Below are positions 47,480 to 59,450 of a DNA stretch of 64,000 nt, piece by piece. The position numbers and the translations under genes were made by a program. The notes beneath the pieces were generated by a model. The model saw only the letters and a program-made list of their open reading frames with translations. It did no database searches and was not told the origin of the DNA. The number at the start of each line of letters is the position of its first letter. The stretch's first letter is position 1. The stretch is from Camarhynchus parvulus (Eukaryota > Chordata > Aves > Passeriformes > Thraupidae). The stretch lies in NCBI RefSeq assembly GCF_901933205.1, contig NC_044582.1, positions 12,939,820-13,003,819 of the forward strand. The letters run 5' to 3'.

Positions 47480-48620
47480 GGGAAAAGGGCAACGCAGCTG
47501 CCTGTAGGTTGGTCGCTTCCCGGTGCCCGGCGCGGTGCCGGGACGCACCTGGGAGCCGCCCGGTGCCGGGGAAGCGCTGGGCCGGGCCGGGCGGGCCGAG
47601 GGGGAAGCACGGAGGCGCTGGCACGTCGCCCTCTGCTCAGAGGCACCTCTAACCCTCCCCCCGAGGCACCGGCACCGCTCAATCTGTTGTGTGCGCGGCT
47701 GCGGCGCCGGGAAAAGGGTTTTTGTGCGGGTTTTGTGTTATTGAGGCTTGCTGGCAAGAGTGCCGAAGTGTGAGCAGTCGTGGACAGCAGAAACATCTTG
47801 TGAGGGAGAAGATAATTGGAGTCTCTGGCGTGTGTGTGTCTGACAGAGCCGCCCCTCCCCCGCGATCTGCGGCTTGTGTGTGCCGGGATCCGGGCGAGAG
47901 CCGGGGGGGTCCGGGGCCGGCCGGTGGCGGGAGCGGTGCCGCTGCCCCTTCCCGGAGCGTCCGAGATCGGGGGAAGCCGGAGCGACAGCGGGTCCGGGGA
48001 GGGCTGCCCGCCGCCCCCCAGGATGGGCCAGGTGACCGAGCCCACCGGCGGCGGCCGACACGGCGCTTCGGGCTGCCCCCGAGATGCCCTCAGCCGTGAC
48101 GGGGATGCCGCCCTCCCCCCAGACGGCTCTGTCAACAACGCCGCTTTTTATAAAAATGCGATAAGAACGCGCTTCCTTAATTCCCTCCCTGAGAGTGGGT
48201 TTCGCGCAGCTCTCGCCCATCAGGAGAGCTGAGGAAGCAGCCTGCGCGCTGTCTGTGGGGCCCGCAGCCGCGCCTGGCTCCCGCTTTCGGCTCCCGGCTG
48301 GCAGCCCAGACCTCTTCCCGGCGCCCGAGGTGCCGAGAGAGCGGCGCTTCCCCCGGACCTGGCAGCGGGACCGGCTCCACAGGCGCCCTCGGGATGCACA
48401 CGCCCCGCTGCCGTCCTCCGGGCCCTCGTCCTGCCGTGGCCGCCCTCGGCACAGTGTCCTCAGGGACAGAGAGGTCCCTCCCGCTGTCCCCGGCCCGTGG
48501 GTTGTCCCGCCCCGTCTGTCGCGGCGGCGGGAGAGCCAGGCTCGGCTCCCGCCTGCCGGGGCTTGAGCCGCAGCCCCTTCACTTGCGGGACCGCTTCCCC
48601 CTGACAGGGCTTCCGGAGAG
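47480..48620. other. CpG island downstream of FEZF2
   Basis: More than 1 kb of CpG-dense sequence. Large overlapping frames are present but none resembles a known protein. Function unknown; likely part of the FEZF2 CpG-rich domain. Confidence 0.55.
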
Positions 48621-49129
48621 GAGACTTAGCGGTGACGGGGTTTGCATTTTTTTTCCTTTTTAAATTTTTCCTTTTAACCTAAAACTCTCCCATTTTTTTT
48701 AACAAATTCAGTTATGATCTTTCCCAGGATCATTGGACATCCTTTTTCGCTCCTCAAACCGTCAAAACGCTATTTCAGACACCAGAAAATGCAAACCCCG
48801 AGAAACTCTAAAATTGTCCCGTCTCTACAGCGGGAGCGCGGGGCCCGGAGCCCTGGCCCCAACCCCCAGCCCTCTCCTTGGAGAACATCGCAGCCTAATA
48901 ATGAATCCAGAAACCCGGAGCGAGGGGTTGACTCCCGTTCCTGCGCTCGGCGGCGAGCTGTGCTCGTCCTCGCCTCCCTCTATTTAACCACTCAATTAAG
49001 CGGAGAAAGGTGAGCTCCCCATTACGCCGTCCCCAGGCATTTCGGTGCCTCTCTCGTTCCCCTCTTCATTGGCAAGCCCGGCCCGAGCAGCACGCACACG
49101 CCCGGCCTCCTCAATCTCCTTTCTCCGCT

Positions 49130-49430
49130 AGAATAATATTGTTCCTAACGACGTGGCCGGAATAGACACTTGCGTATTAAAAGTGAGGGAGGGGGGGAGA
49201 TGAGAAGGGAATATTTAGTGTAATCCAAGTGCTTGATTATCCATATTCTGATCACAAAGAGTTTCTGAGGCCTGCTGGGAGTGATTAGATTAATGTAATG
49301 CGGTTTGAAGGGTCTGTGTTTTCTCTCTTAATTTGGGTCATTACTCGGAAAGCAAGCGTGAGATCATTTTATCTGCATGCAAGGAAAGATAGTCATTCAG
49401 GAGCGGTTTAAACACGCCGTAATGAACCGA
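49130..49430. promoter_or_regulatory. Candidate enhancer block near the FEZF2 3' end
   Basis: AT-rich non-coding block wedged between CpG islands, about 0.3-0.6 kb past the FEZF2 poly(A) signal. It contains the inverted repeat TAATCCAAGTGCTTGATTA at 49221-49239 (two homeodomain cores around a CAAGTG NKX2-type site), then TTATCC, GTGATTAGATTAATG and CTTAATTTGG. Confidence 0.4.
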
Positions 49431-49735
49431 CCCCGAAAAGCGGCGCTGGGAAACTCCGAGCCGCCCTTCGCGCTGCCGGTCGGGGCCGCGCAGCCCCGCC
49501 GGGGGTCCTGCAAGGGCTCTGACCCCGTTCCGGGGGGCGGCAGCAGCCCTCTGAAGCCGCCCGGCTCCCTCCCGCCCTCCTTTTGCTCCTCTGGTGCCCG
49601 CGGCGCTCAGCGGGCCCTGGAGCGGCAGGGCCCGGCTCCCGCAAGCCGCGCTCGCACGGGGGCACAGCGCCGTGCAGCCCGCTCCCCGCTCGGGCCGGGG
49701 CCCAGGTGGGAAATGAGACACCTGCGAAGGGCCGG

Positions 49736-49741
49736 TTTATT
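49736..49741 (-). terminator. FEZF2: Candidate FEZF2 poly(A) signal
   Basis: Minus-strand AATAAA about 312 nt after the stop codon, the first such hexamer downstream. Confidence 0.6.
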
Positions 49742-49750
49742 GTCCCGTGA

Positions 49751-49770
49751 TAGATATAGATATAGATATA
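49751..49770. repeat. Short (ATAGAT)n microsatellite
   Basis: TAGATATAGATATAGATATA, about three repeats, inside the inferred FEZF2 3' UTR. Confidence 0.8.
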
Positions 49771-50053
49771 TTCCTCACTTATTCGAGCGTACATTTAAAA
49801 TGGAGATTTACAGACACGTATAAAGAGCGCTGTCCTGGCGCCGGGCGGGGGGCAGCCAGCCCGGCCCGTCCTGGCCCGCTCCGGCGGCGCAACGCGCCGT
49901 TAAATAAGATTCCTCTTATATACAACTGCGGCTCGGGGTCGCTTGCTACCGGCGGCTGAGCTCGCTGGGAAAAGGACAGAGAAGCGAAGGCTGGTTTGGA
50001 TAAATAGTGCTGGCCTGGTTGAGCAGGTCCGAGTGTGGCGGCGCGCCGGGCTC

Positions 50054-51973
<1,920 letters not shown>

Positions 51974-52029
51974 GTCTCTCCGCCGTGCGGGAACTTGGTG
52001 TGAGCAGCGACTCGCTCCCGCGCTCGGCT

Positions 52030-52383
52030 CTGCATTCCAGAAAAGCCAGGAGACAAATCAATTTAATAAGCACCTTGTTCTCCCCCCACCCCACCCCCCA
52101 CCGGCACCCCCTCCCTATTTACATTCAAATGAACATATTCAAGAACAATGGCACGTAGGGTACCAGATTACTGCTCATTAAGCGGAACACGCTAAAGTAA
52201 CATGCAAGCTAGACCTTGTTAGTATTAAAAGAAAAAAAAAAAAAAAAGGGAAAGAAAAAGAAAAACCTTCCCCAGCCCAATGCCACCCAGCCGAGCCCCA
52301 GCGATGGCCACGGTCCGGGAAATGCGGGAGCAGGGGCGGGGGGCGCGGCGAGGGGCGGCGGGGCTCGCCTTGGGACCACTTAC
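52030..52383 (-). other. FEZF2: FEZF2 intron 1 (in the 5' UTR)
   Basis: 354-nt intron from GTAAGT to TGGAATGCAG on the minus strand. It holds a poly-T/pyrimidine stretch (plus-strand A-rich at 52226-52266). Confidence 0.8.
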
Positions 52384-52500
52384 CTTTGCCCAGCTCCGGC
52401 GAGACTCATCCAAGCAGCGCAGCGTGGCCACAGTCACATTTTGATAGCAAACATCTTCCTGAGCGTCAGATCACGGTCTCGAACATTTAAAGCTGACATC
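52384..52500 (-). other. FEZF2: FEZF2 exon 1, 5' UTR (start approximate)
   Basis: The 3' end is fixed by the minus-strand donor CAAAG|GTAAGT. The transcription start is not visible; 52500 is an estimate. It contains a 6-codon uORF (52434-52454) and the ATG at 52407-52409 of a longer uORF that overlaps the FEZF2 start. Confidence 0.6.
52434..52454 (-). other. Short uORF in FEZF2 5' UTR
   Basis: Minus-strand ATG at 52452-52454 followed by five codons and TGA at 52434-52436. Present in the mRNA only if transcription starts upstream of 52454. Confidence 0.45.
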
Positions 52501-53300
52501 ATATGAAGTCACTTTGAGCAGAATGACATGGGGATGCCACCATGGATCTTCCCCAAGCCGAGGCGCCGGGCTGGAGCGCGGTGGGTTGGGGCAGAGAGAG
52601 GAAGACGAGCCCCCCCTCTCCACGCACAATTTCCTTCCAGTTTAAGACGCACAAATCGCTCGTGTGCGAGCTGGGTTTTTCCTCTCTCTCTCCCTTCTTA
52701 AAAAGCAACTTGCAAAGCAGAGGAATCGTTTTGCATGTGGCAAATTAGAAGGCAAGTGCGATTCACAAGTTGGGTGGAAAAGAGTGCTCCAGTTCTTGCT
52801 GGGGTTAGAAGAGCCACTCCGAATGAGCGTGAGGGTTTTTTTTTCTTCTTCTTCCTTTTTTTTTTTTTTTTTAAGAAGGGGGAGAATGATTTTTTTTTCT
52901 AAAGCAACTACCACGCAACCATGCTCGAGTTATTTTGGCAACCCATCTGCAATCAGCTCCGTTGCAACCGAGCTGGAAGATAATTAATAAATTGTCACTT
53001 ATCTGCGAGCCTCTCCAGCATGTATAAATTAATAGCCAACCCATTAATTAGGACAGTGTATTAATGTTAATTAAACTAAGTTTAATTCCAGCCCTCTCCC
53101 CTCTCAGGGTAACTGGTGATTAGCCTTAAATAAATGCGGAGGGAGTCGTGTCCTGGACTCGAATTCGCTGCTGAGAAAAAAATTTAAAAAAAATAATAAT
53201 GAAAAAGACCCGTGCTCAGCAAAGGGAAGTTCTGCAAGTTGTCACCCCCTAAAGGTGTCCGCTGCCCCGGCGGGCACCCGGCGACTCTCCCTTGCCCTTG
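52500..53300 (-). promoter_or_regulatory. FEZF2: FEZF2 proximal promoter region with homeodomain motif cluster
   Basis: Upstream of the inferred start. It has a 38-bp T-rich tract (52835-52872), then a dense cluster of homeodomain cores at 52981-53090: ATAATTAATAA, AAATTAATAG, CCATTAATTAGG, TTAATGTTAATTAA and TTTAATTCC. No clear TATA box was fixed. Exact start and usage are unknown. Confidence 0.5.
52835..52872. repeat. T-rich simple tract
   Basis: Two poly-T runs separated by CTTCTTCTTCC. Confidence 0.85.
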
Positions 53301-55770
53301 TAGCCCTTATCCGCCCCCCAACTCCCCCCAGCACTTTCTTCTTCCCCCTTTCCCCCCCGCCCCCCCAAATAAGCGACGCTACATTATAGCGCCTGGATGC
53401 CAGGGTTTCTTTCCTTCCTCTCTCTAATTAAAACACCGTGATGCGGGAGGGGAGGATTTGCAGAACCCTCGGATGCGAGGACGCGGTAATTGAGAGAGTC
53501 CCGCGTACACCTGTTTGGGGGGGCCCGGCTGCAGGGCAGCACCCCCCGGGCTCTGATTAGCCGCCCCGTCCCTCGCCGGGGCTATTCAGCCGAACCAATT
53601 TTACCCCGGCGATTCAGGGCGCTCAGTTCTCTTTCACTTGTAGCCACTATAGCGCTGCGTGGAACCTGGTTTTGTGTGTTTCTAAAATAAAGGGGAGGAT
53701 TATCCGGGGGAGAGGGGGGAGCGAAGGGTTTAGATTGAGCCTGGCCAGAGGTAAAGCAAGCAATGAAAAGGCCCCTATATATATATTTTTCCCCCTCCCT
53801 CGCGCGTCTAAGAAAGTTTAGAGGAATTCGGGGGTTTTGTGCGGCGCTGACAAAGCCGCGCCTCCTCTCCCCGCCGGGACAGCTCGCCGGCGGCTGTTTG
53901 CAGACAGGCTTTTTCACCTGCGAACCACAACACGCTCCAGAAACAAACTTTAAAAGCGGCGGCCGTCCCGGGCTGCCTGCGGGCGGAGGGGAGCGCCCAG
54001 CCCCGGGGGTTCACCCCGCCTGGAGCATCCATCAGCTGCTGGCGCCCGCCCAGCGCTGCCCGCCCGGATCTGCCGGGTCAGCGTGCAAGGGAGCGACGGA
54101 ACCGTCCCTCTCCCGGGGGAGAGGCTGGGACGGGACGGCGGGGAACCGTGCCCGGTGTCTGGGGTGCGGGAGAGCCCGGCTGAGCCCCGGGGAGGCACGC
54201 TGCACCCGAGCCGCAGTGCCCGCCCAGCCCGCGCCTCCTCCGGGCAGCGGGAGCGGGCAGGCGGCGGCTGCGCTGGGCTGGGCTCCGCTCACTGCCGGGG
54301 CTCGCCGGCTTTAGCGAAGTATTTAATTAGCCTCCACAAACTTCTTTTCCTCGCCTGCAGATTATACTGAGTGGAGGGTTGGGAACTATTTTACACCTTG
54401 CCACTCACATGTTAATTAATCTCTATCTAACCCTAATTGCAGTTTATTCAAGCACCGCTCAAACAGCTCACCCACACAATAAACACTGGGGCTGCTTTTA
54501 TCCATATTACTCCCCGCTCACACGTTGAGTAATTAACTCCAGTACCAACTAATAGTGCAAACAAATATTTTCTGTAAACGAGATGATTTCGGGCAGGATA
54601 AAAGAAGGGCTGCGGAGCCGGGACCGGGAGCTCGCTGCCAGTTTCCCCGAGCCGCCCTCGTCCTTGCTGGGGTGTTTGCTGAACCGGGTCTCTCCCTCTT
54701 TCCCTCCTTCCCTGGCCAAGGGGACAGCTGGCTGCTCGATGCTGCGCACCCACCGCCCTGCTCGGGGCAGCGGGTCCCGCAGGCCTCGGGGCTCCTGGGG
54801 GCGAGGAGAGCCAGGGGGGCCCTCGCCGAGCCCCGGGGCCGCCTCCTTCCCGCATCCCGAGGCCGGGCACCGGCTCGGGCCGCGCCGCTGCCTCCCGGCC
54901 AGCTCCAAACCGGGTGCCGCACGCCTCACGCATCAGGGCGTTGAGATCCCAGCTAAGACCCGGGCATCAGAGCTCAGTATTTTAATTGAAATCGCAGGTT
55001 TAGGCACAGCTGGAGGCCGTCTCTATCGATTCGACTTCTGCTGTTCCGGCGAGCATATTACAACTGACTGACTTTGAGACAGCTGCCCTGGCCCCGCCGC
55101 CTGCCCAGCCCCGAGCCCGAGCCCCGGTGCTCCCGGAGAGCCGGGCGGGAGGGCTGGGGGTGGCTCTGGGGGGCCCAGCGGCCCAGCCCGGCTTCGGGGG
55201 GCAGCAGCCTCTGCACGTCGGGCGCGCAGCGGGCTCCGGGCTCGGCCCCGCGTTCCGCCTATCCCGTGGAGGCAGCTCTCCCGTGGGGTTTTAATCCTTC
55301 ACCCCCGACATTTGGAGGGAGAAATGGTTTGCGGATTTTTCCCAAGAAGGCGCACGCCGCAAAGACGTTCCCATTGCGGACGCGATCGCTCCTGCCGTTA
55401 TTTTTACGCCGCTGCCTCCCCAGAAAAACGAGTGCGGTGCCCGGGCGGGCCGGGCCGGGCCCGTGCGGGACACGCCGGGTCACCCGGGGCTCCTCCAGCG
55501 CCCGCTGCCCTCGGGGGTCCCGTCCGCGCCCGGCAGCCCCAGCCCCAAACCCTCCCCGGCCGCTGACATCGAAAACCGGCGGGGGTTCCCCTTTCGCTCC
55601 TCCACAGCCAGCCCCGCTCGGTGAGGGGCTCCCGGGGACTGTCCCGGGTGGGTCCCGGGCGGGCGGGAGTGCAGGGCCCCGCAGGCTCGGCCCGGCTCTC
55701 GCGTCCGTCGGGCCGCCTCCGCCCAGACAGTCGGCGCTGGGCATTTCTGGTCCACTGGAAAATAACTTAG
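53300..55770. other. CpG-rich region upstream of FEZF2
   Basis: Long CpG-island stretch broken by AT-rich motif blocks. Open frames of up to 235 codons overlap on both strands and have chance-like Pro/Arg/Ala/Gly composition, so none is called a gene. C-tracts at 53314-53366 could form a G-quadruplex on the minus strand. Confidence 0.55.
54311..54590. promoter_or_regulatory. Candidate upstream enhancer of FEZF2
   Basis: AT-rich island of about 280 bp inside CpG-rich DNA, 1.8-2.1 kb upstream of the inferred start. It has TTTAATTAGCC, GTTAATTAATC and GAGTAATTAACTC (homeodomain), TTACACCTT at 54391-54399 (T-box-like), GCAAACAAATATT and TGTAAAC (forkhead-like, 54557-54579). Confidence 0.45.
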
Positions 55771-55945
55771 GATCCTCCTAGTTATTTAACTTGGCAGCTG
55801 CTTAAACTCCGCAGTGGAAGCTGCCGAAAGTTATTAGCATTATGCTTCAATCTCCCCGAAATGGTGGCTTTGATTTCCATGCTGCTTTGCTTTTTATAGG
55901 TATTTTTCTAAATACTTTTTTGCCCAGTTCTTTTCCCTATTATTT
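55745..55945. promoter_or_regulatory. Candidate regulatory block upstream of FEZF2
   Basis: AT-rich transition at the edge of the CpG domain. It contains AGTTATTTAACTTGGCAGCTG, two CAGCTG/GCAGCT E-box-like sites and TTATTAGCATTATGC, a POU/homeodomain-like string. Motif evidence only. Confidence 0.3.
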
Positions 55946-58700
55946 TTTACTAGCAGGTGATGGACTGCCGGGTGAGCCACCGGCCCAGGCAATTGGGATG
56001 GGGCCGTCTTTGTGAGCCAGGGTGGGGGAGAAGCTTTTTCTGTGGCTTTGCAGCTTTGTGCAAGGGTGCGCCGGAGGGGCCCACGGTTGGGCTGGGAGAA
56101 GGGCTGGGCTGCGGTGCTGCCCGGCCCTGGCCCCACCGCGCTGGATTTGGGTCTGTCTCCGTGCAAGGCAGCGATTGCGACCTCGAAGGGTCAGCCCAGG
56201 GATGCTCCCAAAGTGTTTGGCCGCAAGTCAGTTTGCAGTGGTCAGAGACTGGACAAAATAATGAGCAACGAACAGACAAGTCAGGATAGCAAGATTTGGG
56301 GCAGAGGTGAAGTGAGGGTTGTTACCCATGTGAATCTTTCAGGTTATTCCTTTGAAACTGCGATATTTGGTCCAAGGGAGCAGCACCCCTGTGGCTCTGT
56401 GTGCCTCAGTCCCCATGGCAGTCCATCCTATTCTGCAGAACCCACAGCAGTGGGGGGTGACCCTGCTTCCCAACAGACACTGCCACACCGGGGCAGGAAT
56501 GGTGCCTGGCAAGGCCACCTTGGATGGAGCAATGGCTTTGAGACCCTCCCAAGGTATTTTTTCATTCCTTTTATTGAGTTATGTATGTTACTGCCTAACT
56601 ATAGGCAGATAATTTTATTTTATAATTTTAGATTTTTTTTTTTATTGGGGAGCTAAGTTTTTGGAGCACTGTAGAGGTTCCAGAGGAAATGTGGTTAGTG
56701 GGATGTTGGAAGCAAACTGGCTCAGAGTCCTTGCATGGCTGTACTGGTCTATATTGTCAGTGATGGCAGGAGTAACATCGACATTTTCAACCTGAATCCA
56801 ATTTTAAAAGCTGGTATCTGACCTGCTTCTAAAACCGTTTGCAATCGAGTCCCACTGCAAAGCAACCGGCAGGGCACCGTGGCAGGAGCTGCACAGAGTG
56901 CCTCGATGGCAATCAAATGGGCTTATGTAATTCTAAAAATGGCAACTCCTTACTTGCCACATCTCTTTCTGTCTGTGCGGAGAGTCCTGCAGAGCTGCCA
57001 AACAGAAGCAATTGAATGAACTCTTTTCCCGGCTCATTCCTCCTTCCGCAGCTCGGAGAAAGTGAGCCAGAGCCTATTCTAGTTTGCCTGTCAACAGGAA
57101 TGGTAACTAACGGCTCGATCCCAGCCAGGCTTTATGCCCCAAAAACGCTGCCTGCCTGCCTGTGAGGAGCAGAGAGAGACATCCTGAGGGAAATCGAGTT
57201 CCTGGTGTGAGACTGGTCTAGCCCGGGAGGCAGGTGAGGAGTCCTTGGAATCCACACCATGTCCAAAGCCAACCTGTCCAGTAATGCAAGGAGGAAATTG
57301 TTGAAAGGGTGAGCTGCTCTTCTCCATCTTCATTGTCAGAAATAGTCATCCTTCGCATTGCAGTAATGGAGCAATGCTGCCTTTCATTTCTGAACACTGA
57401 AACTGAAACATGTTCCTTCCTAATGTTTTGAAATGTTGTACTTTTTTTTTTTTTTGACGGAGTGGGAGCTTTTAAGTTTTTCTGGGTTTGTAGGGGTTTT
57501 TTCCCCTTATTTTCTATTTAGGAGAAAAGGTGGGAGGAAGTAGAGAAGGAGAATATAATGGGGGGATGGCCTTGTTCTCACTTTCCTACTGAAAACGTTT
57601 CAGGAAAAGGAACAAAAAACAGTGAAAATGGGTAGAAGCCCACTTCAGTTTCATGTTCCTATTCCTTCCCTTTTTTTTTGCTTGAAAGAAGGAAGGCCAA
57701 AAAAGTAAGTGGGACAAACTCCACGTGTTTTGAATTATTCTCCCCTTAATGAGATAGAAAAACATCTCATTTTCAAAATTACTTCCTTTTTCAATGAAGA
57801 AAATCAAACAGAGAAAGAATCCCTCCAAAACCAATCTTTCCACTGTCATTTTGCCACTCACTTCTCACTCAGTGCTGTCCAGTCTTTCTGGTTATGCCAT
57901 GCTAGGTCGTTTGAGATTCGTATTTGCCATTTTTGGAAGTGTTGTCACACATGTTCTTACCTGCTGTGCAGCTGGACTCCATGGGCTGCGTGGTGTGGAG
58001 CTGGCAGGGGGTGGCAGCACCTTGTCCCCTTCCCCTGGGGTGTGTGGGACAGGCTGGACTGCAGCATCCCTGTCCCTCATGGTGGCTAAGGCAGAGAGAG
58101 CCTGGCAAGGCTCCCAGATTGACAAGTGAAAGTGTTGCTGTTCTGCTTGGGCACAAGAAATGGGTTGATTCATGAAGACATGATCTAGAAAAGTCACTAA
58201 AAATCCCCCCAACAATGAGAGTCCAGACTAAAAACCCAGACCTCGTTACTGGAGGAAAAAACTTCAGTGCACAACCTAAGTATTTCCTGGATGTTCAAGA
58301 ACACCCACAAATTATGTAAAAATAGATGAGAATTTATTTATTTGATTTAATTATGAGCCTAGATTGTGATTTTTGGGGTGGGGCTGGAGATAGTGATATT
58401 GAAAAATGGTTGTGCAAAAAGCCAGGGCAAGTCATCAGCCCTGGGCACAGAGGAGCTGCTTCAGCTCTTTCTCACAAAACACAGAACACTGCAGAACCCA
58501 CCAGGAGCTCTCAGACTTCTTGCGTGTGGAGGGCCTCACCAGGGTAGCTGTTTCTCCATGGGGAGCTCTAGGTCTTTGGTCCCACAGTCTGTGGATGAGG
58601 CTGGTGTTCCATGGCCAGTTTGTGCTGGAGGGACTGGCTCATCAATTCCTGCTTATACACCAAGCACATGATTGAGGGTAGATCTGTCACGGTGAGCATT

Positions 58701-58717
58701 AGCTGCCCCTCGTGGTG
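58701..58717 (-). promoter_or_regulatory. CTCF-like motif, reverse
   Basis: AGCTGCCCCTCGTGGTG is the reverse complement of CACCACGAGGGGCAGCT, close to the extended CTCF consensus, pointing back towards FEZF2. Motif evidence only. Confidence 0.45.
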
Positions 58718-59149
58718 CATCCTTCCCATCCCCATTGGTTGACTCCCAGAGCTGCTGAACCTGGCTATGGGAGATGTTCCTGTCCCTGCTGTGAGGATCT
58801 GGATGGGCTTGGAGGCTGCCACATCTCTGCCTCTGATGCAAAACCAAACCCTCAATCTTCACCTGTTTAGCTGGATAGAAAAACACCTTTCCTGTCACCA
58901 GAGTTCATCACCACCACGTTCACCACCAGTCTTTGAGCTATTTATCTCCTCCTACCTCCCTTCCAGTGCGTGCTTCTTCTCTCCAGCTGACAGCCTGGGA
59001 CAGCCCCGACATCAGCTGCTCGTGGAGCTCTCTGTGCAGAAAGCCAGTCCTAAACAGTGTGGCCTTTGCTCCCCCCAGCTGTCATATCCTCCAGGATCTG
59101 CAACAAGTCCTGATTTTACAGACCCCATCTTGACAGTCCCCAATCTGAT

Positions 59150-59450
59150 CTGACCACCTGGTTTGTTTTTGAATCGAGCACTTGAGTCATAACATTTCTG
59201 TTTATTTCAACAACTGTATTCCTTGCATAGGAAATGAGCCAAGATGGTCTAAGGCGGGGATAGTGAAGCATGTCATGGCTGTAATTACTTTTGGTCTCCC
59301 AATATAAAATTTTACAGTATAATCAAAACCTTATTTTCGTAGCACTGGACTCTGTTATTGACTTAATCTTCTTAAGTGCTCCTATTATTCCAGTGATTTC
59401 ATCGTTGTATGTTGATTTTAATCTTTTGATCTCCATATTAGCTACTGCCT
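59150..59450. promoter_or_regulatory. Possible conserved non-coding block
   Basis: AT-rich non-repetitive stretch with CTGTAATTACTTTTGG, CTTAATCTTCTTAAG and TTTTAATCTTTTGAT. It has a lower-entropy, motif-rich look compared with its flanks. Weak evidence. Confidence 0.2.

Larger units (their letters stand above)
43000..49719. other. Gene-free region downstream of FEZF2: CpG islands and candidate regulatory blocks
   Basis: Alternating GC- and CpG-rich stretches (about 43620-43990, 44400-44760, 45580-46150, 46420-46750, 47480-48620, 49420-49720) and AT-rich blocks dense in homeodomain, POU and SOX-type motifs. Long open frames, up to 227 codons at 47455-48138, overlap in several frames on both strands in CpG-rich DNA and show low-complexity Pro/Arg/Gly/Ala composition, so I do not call them genes. 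The mosaic fits the cis-regulatory surroundings of a developmental transcription factor. Confidence 0.6.
49720..50053 (-). other. FEZF2: FEZF2 3' UTR (end approximate)
   Basis: Follows the FEZF2 stop on the minus strand. The first canonical signal is AATAAA (plus-strand TTTATT at 49736-49741), giving a 3' UTR of about 330 nt. It includes a short ATAGAT-type microsatellite at 49751-49770. Confidence 0.65.

Noticed and set aside
47455..48138. 227-codon open frame on the minus strand, with two other long frames overlapping it
   Set aside because: CpG-rich DNA lacks stop codons by composition. The translation is Pro/Arg/Ala/Ser-rich with no domain, and equally long frames exist on the opposite strand.
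55074..55781. 235-codon plus-strand frame upstream of FEZF2
   Set aside because: Same reason: GC-driven open frame, overlapped by a 161-codon minus-strand frame, no recognisable motifs.
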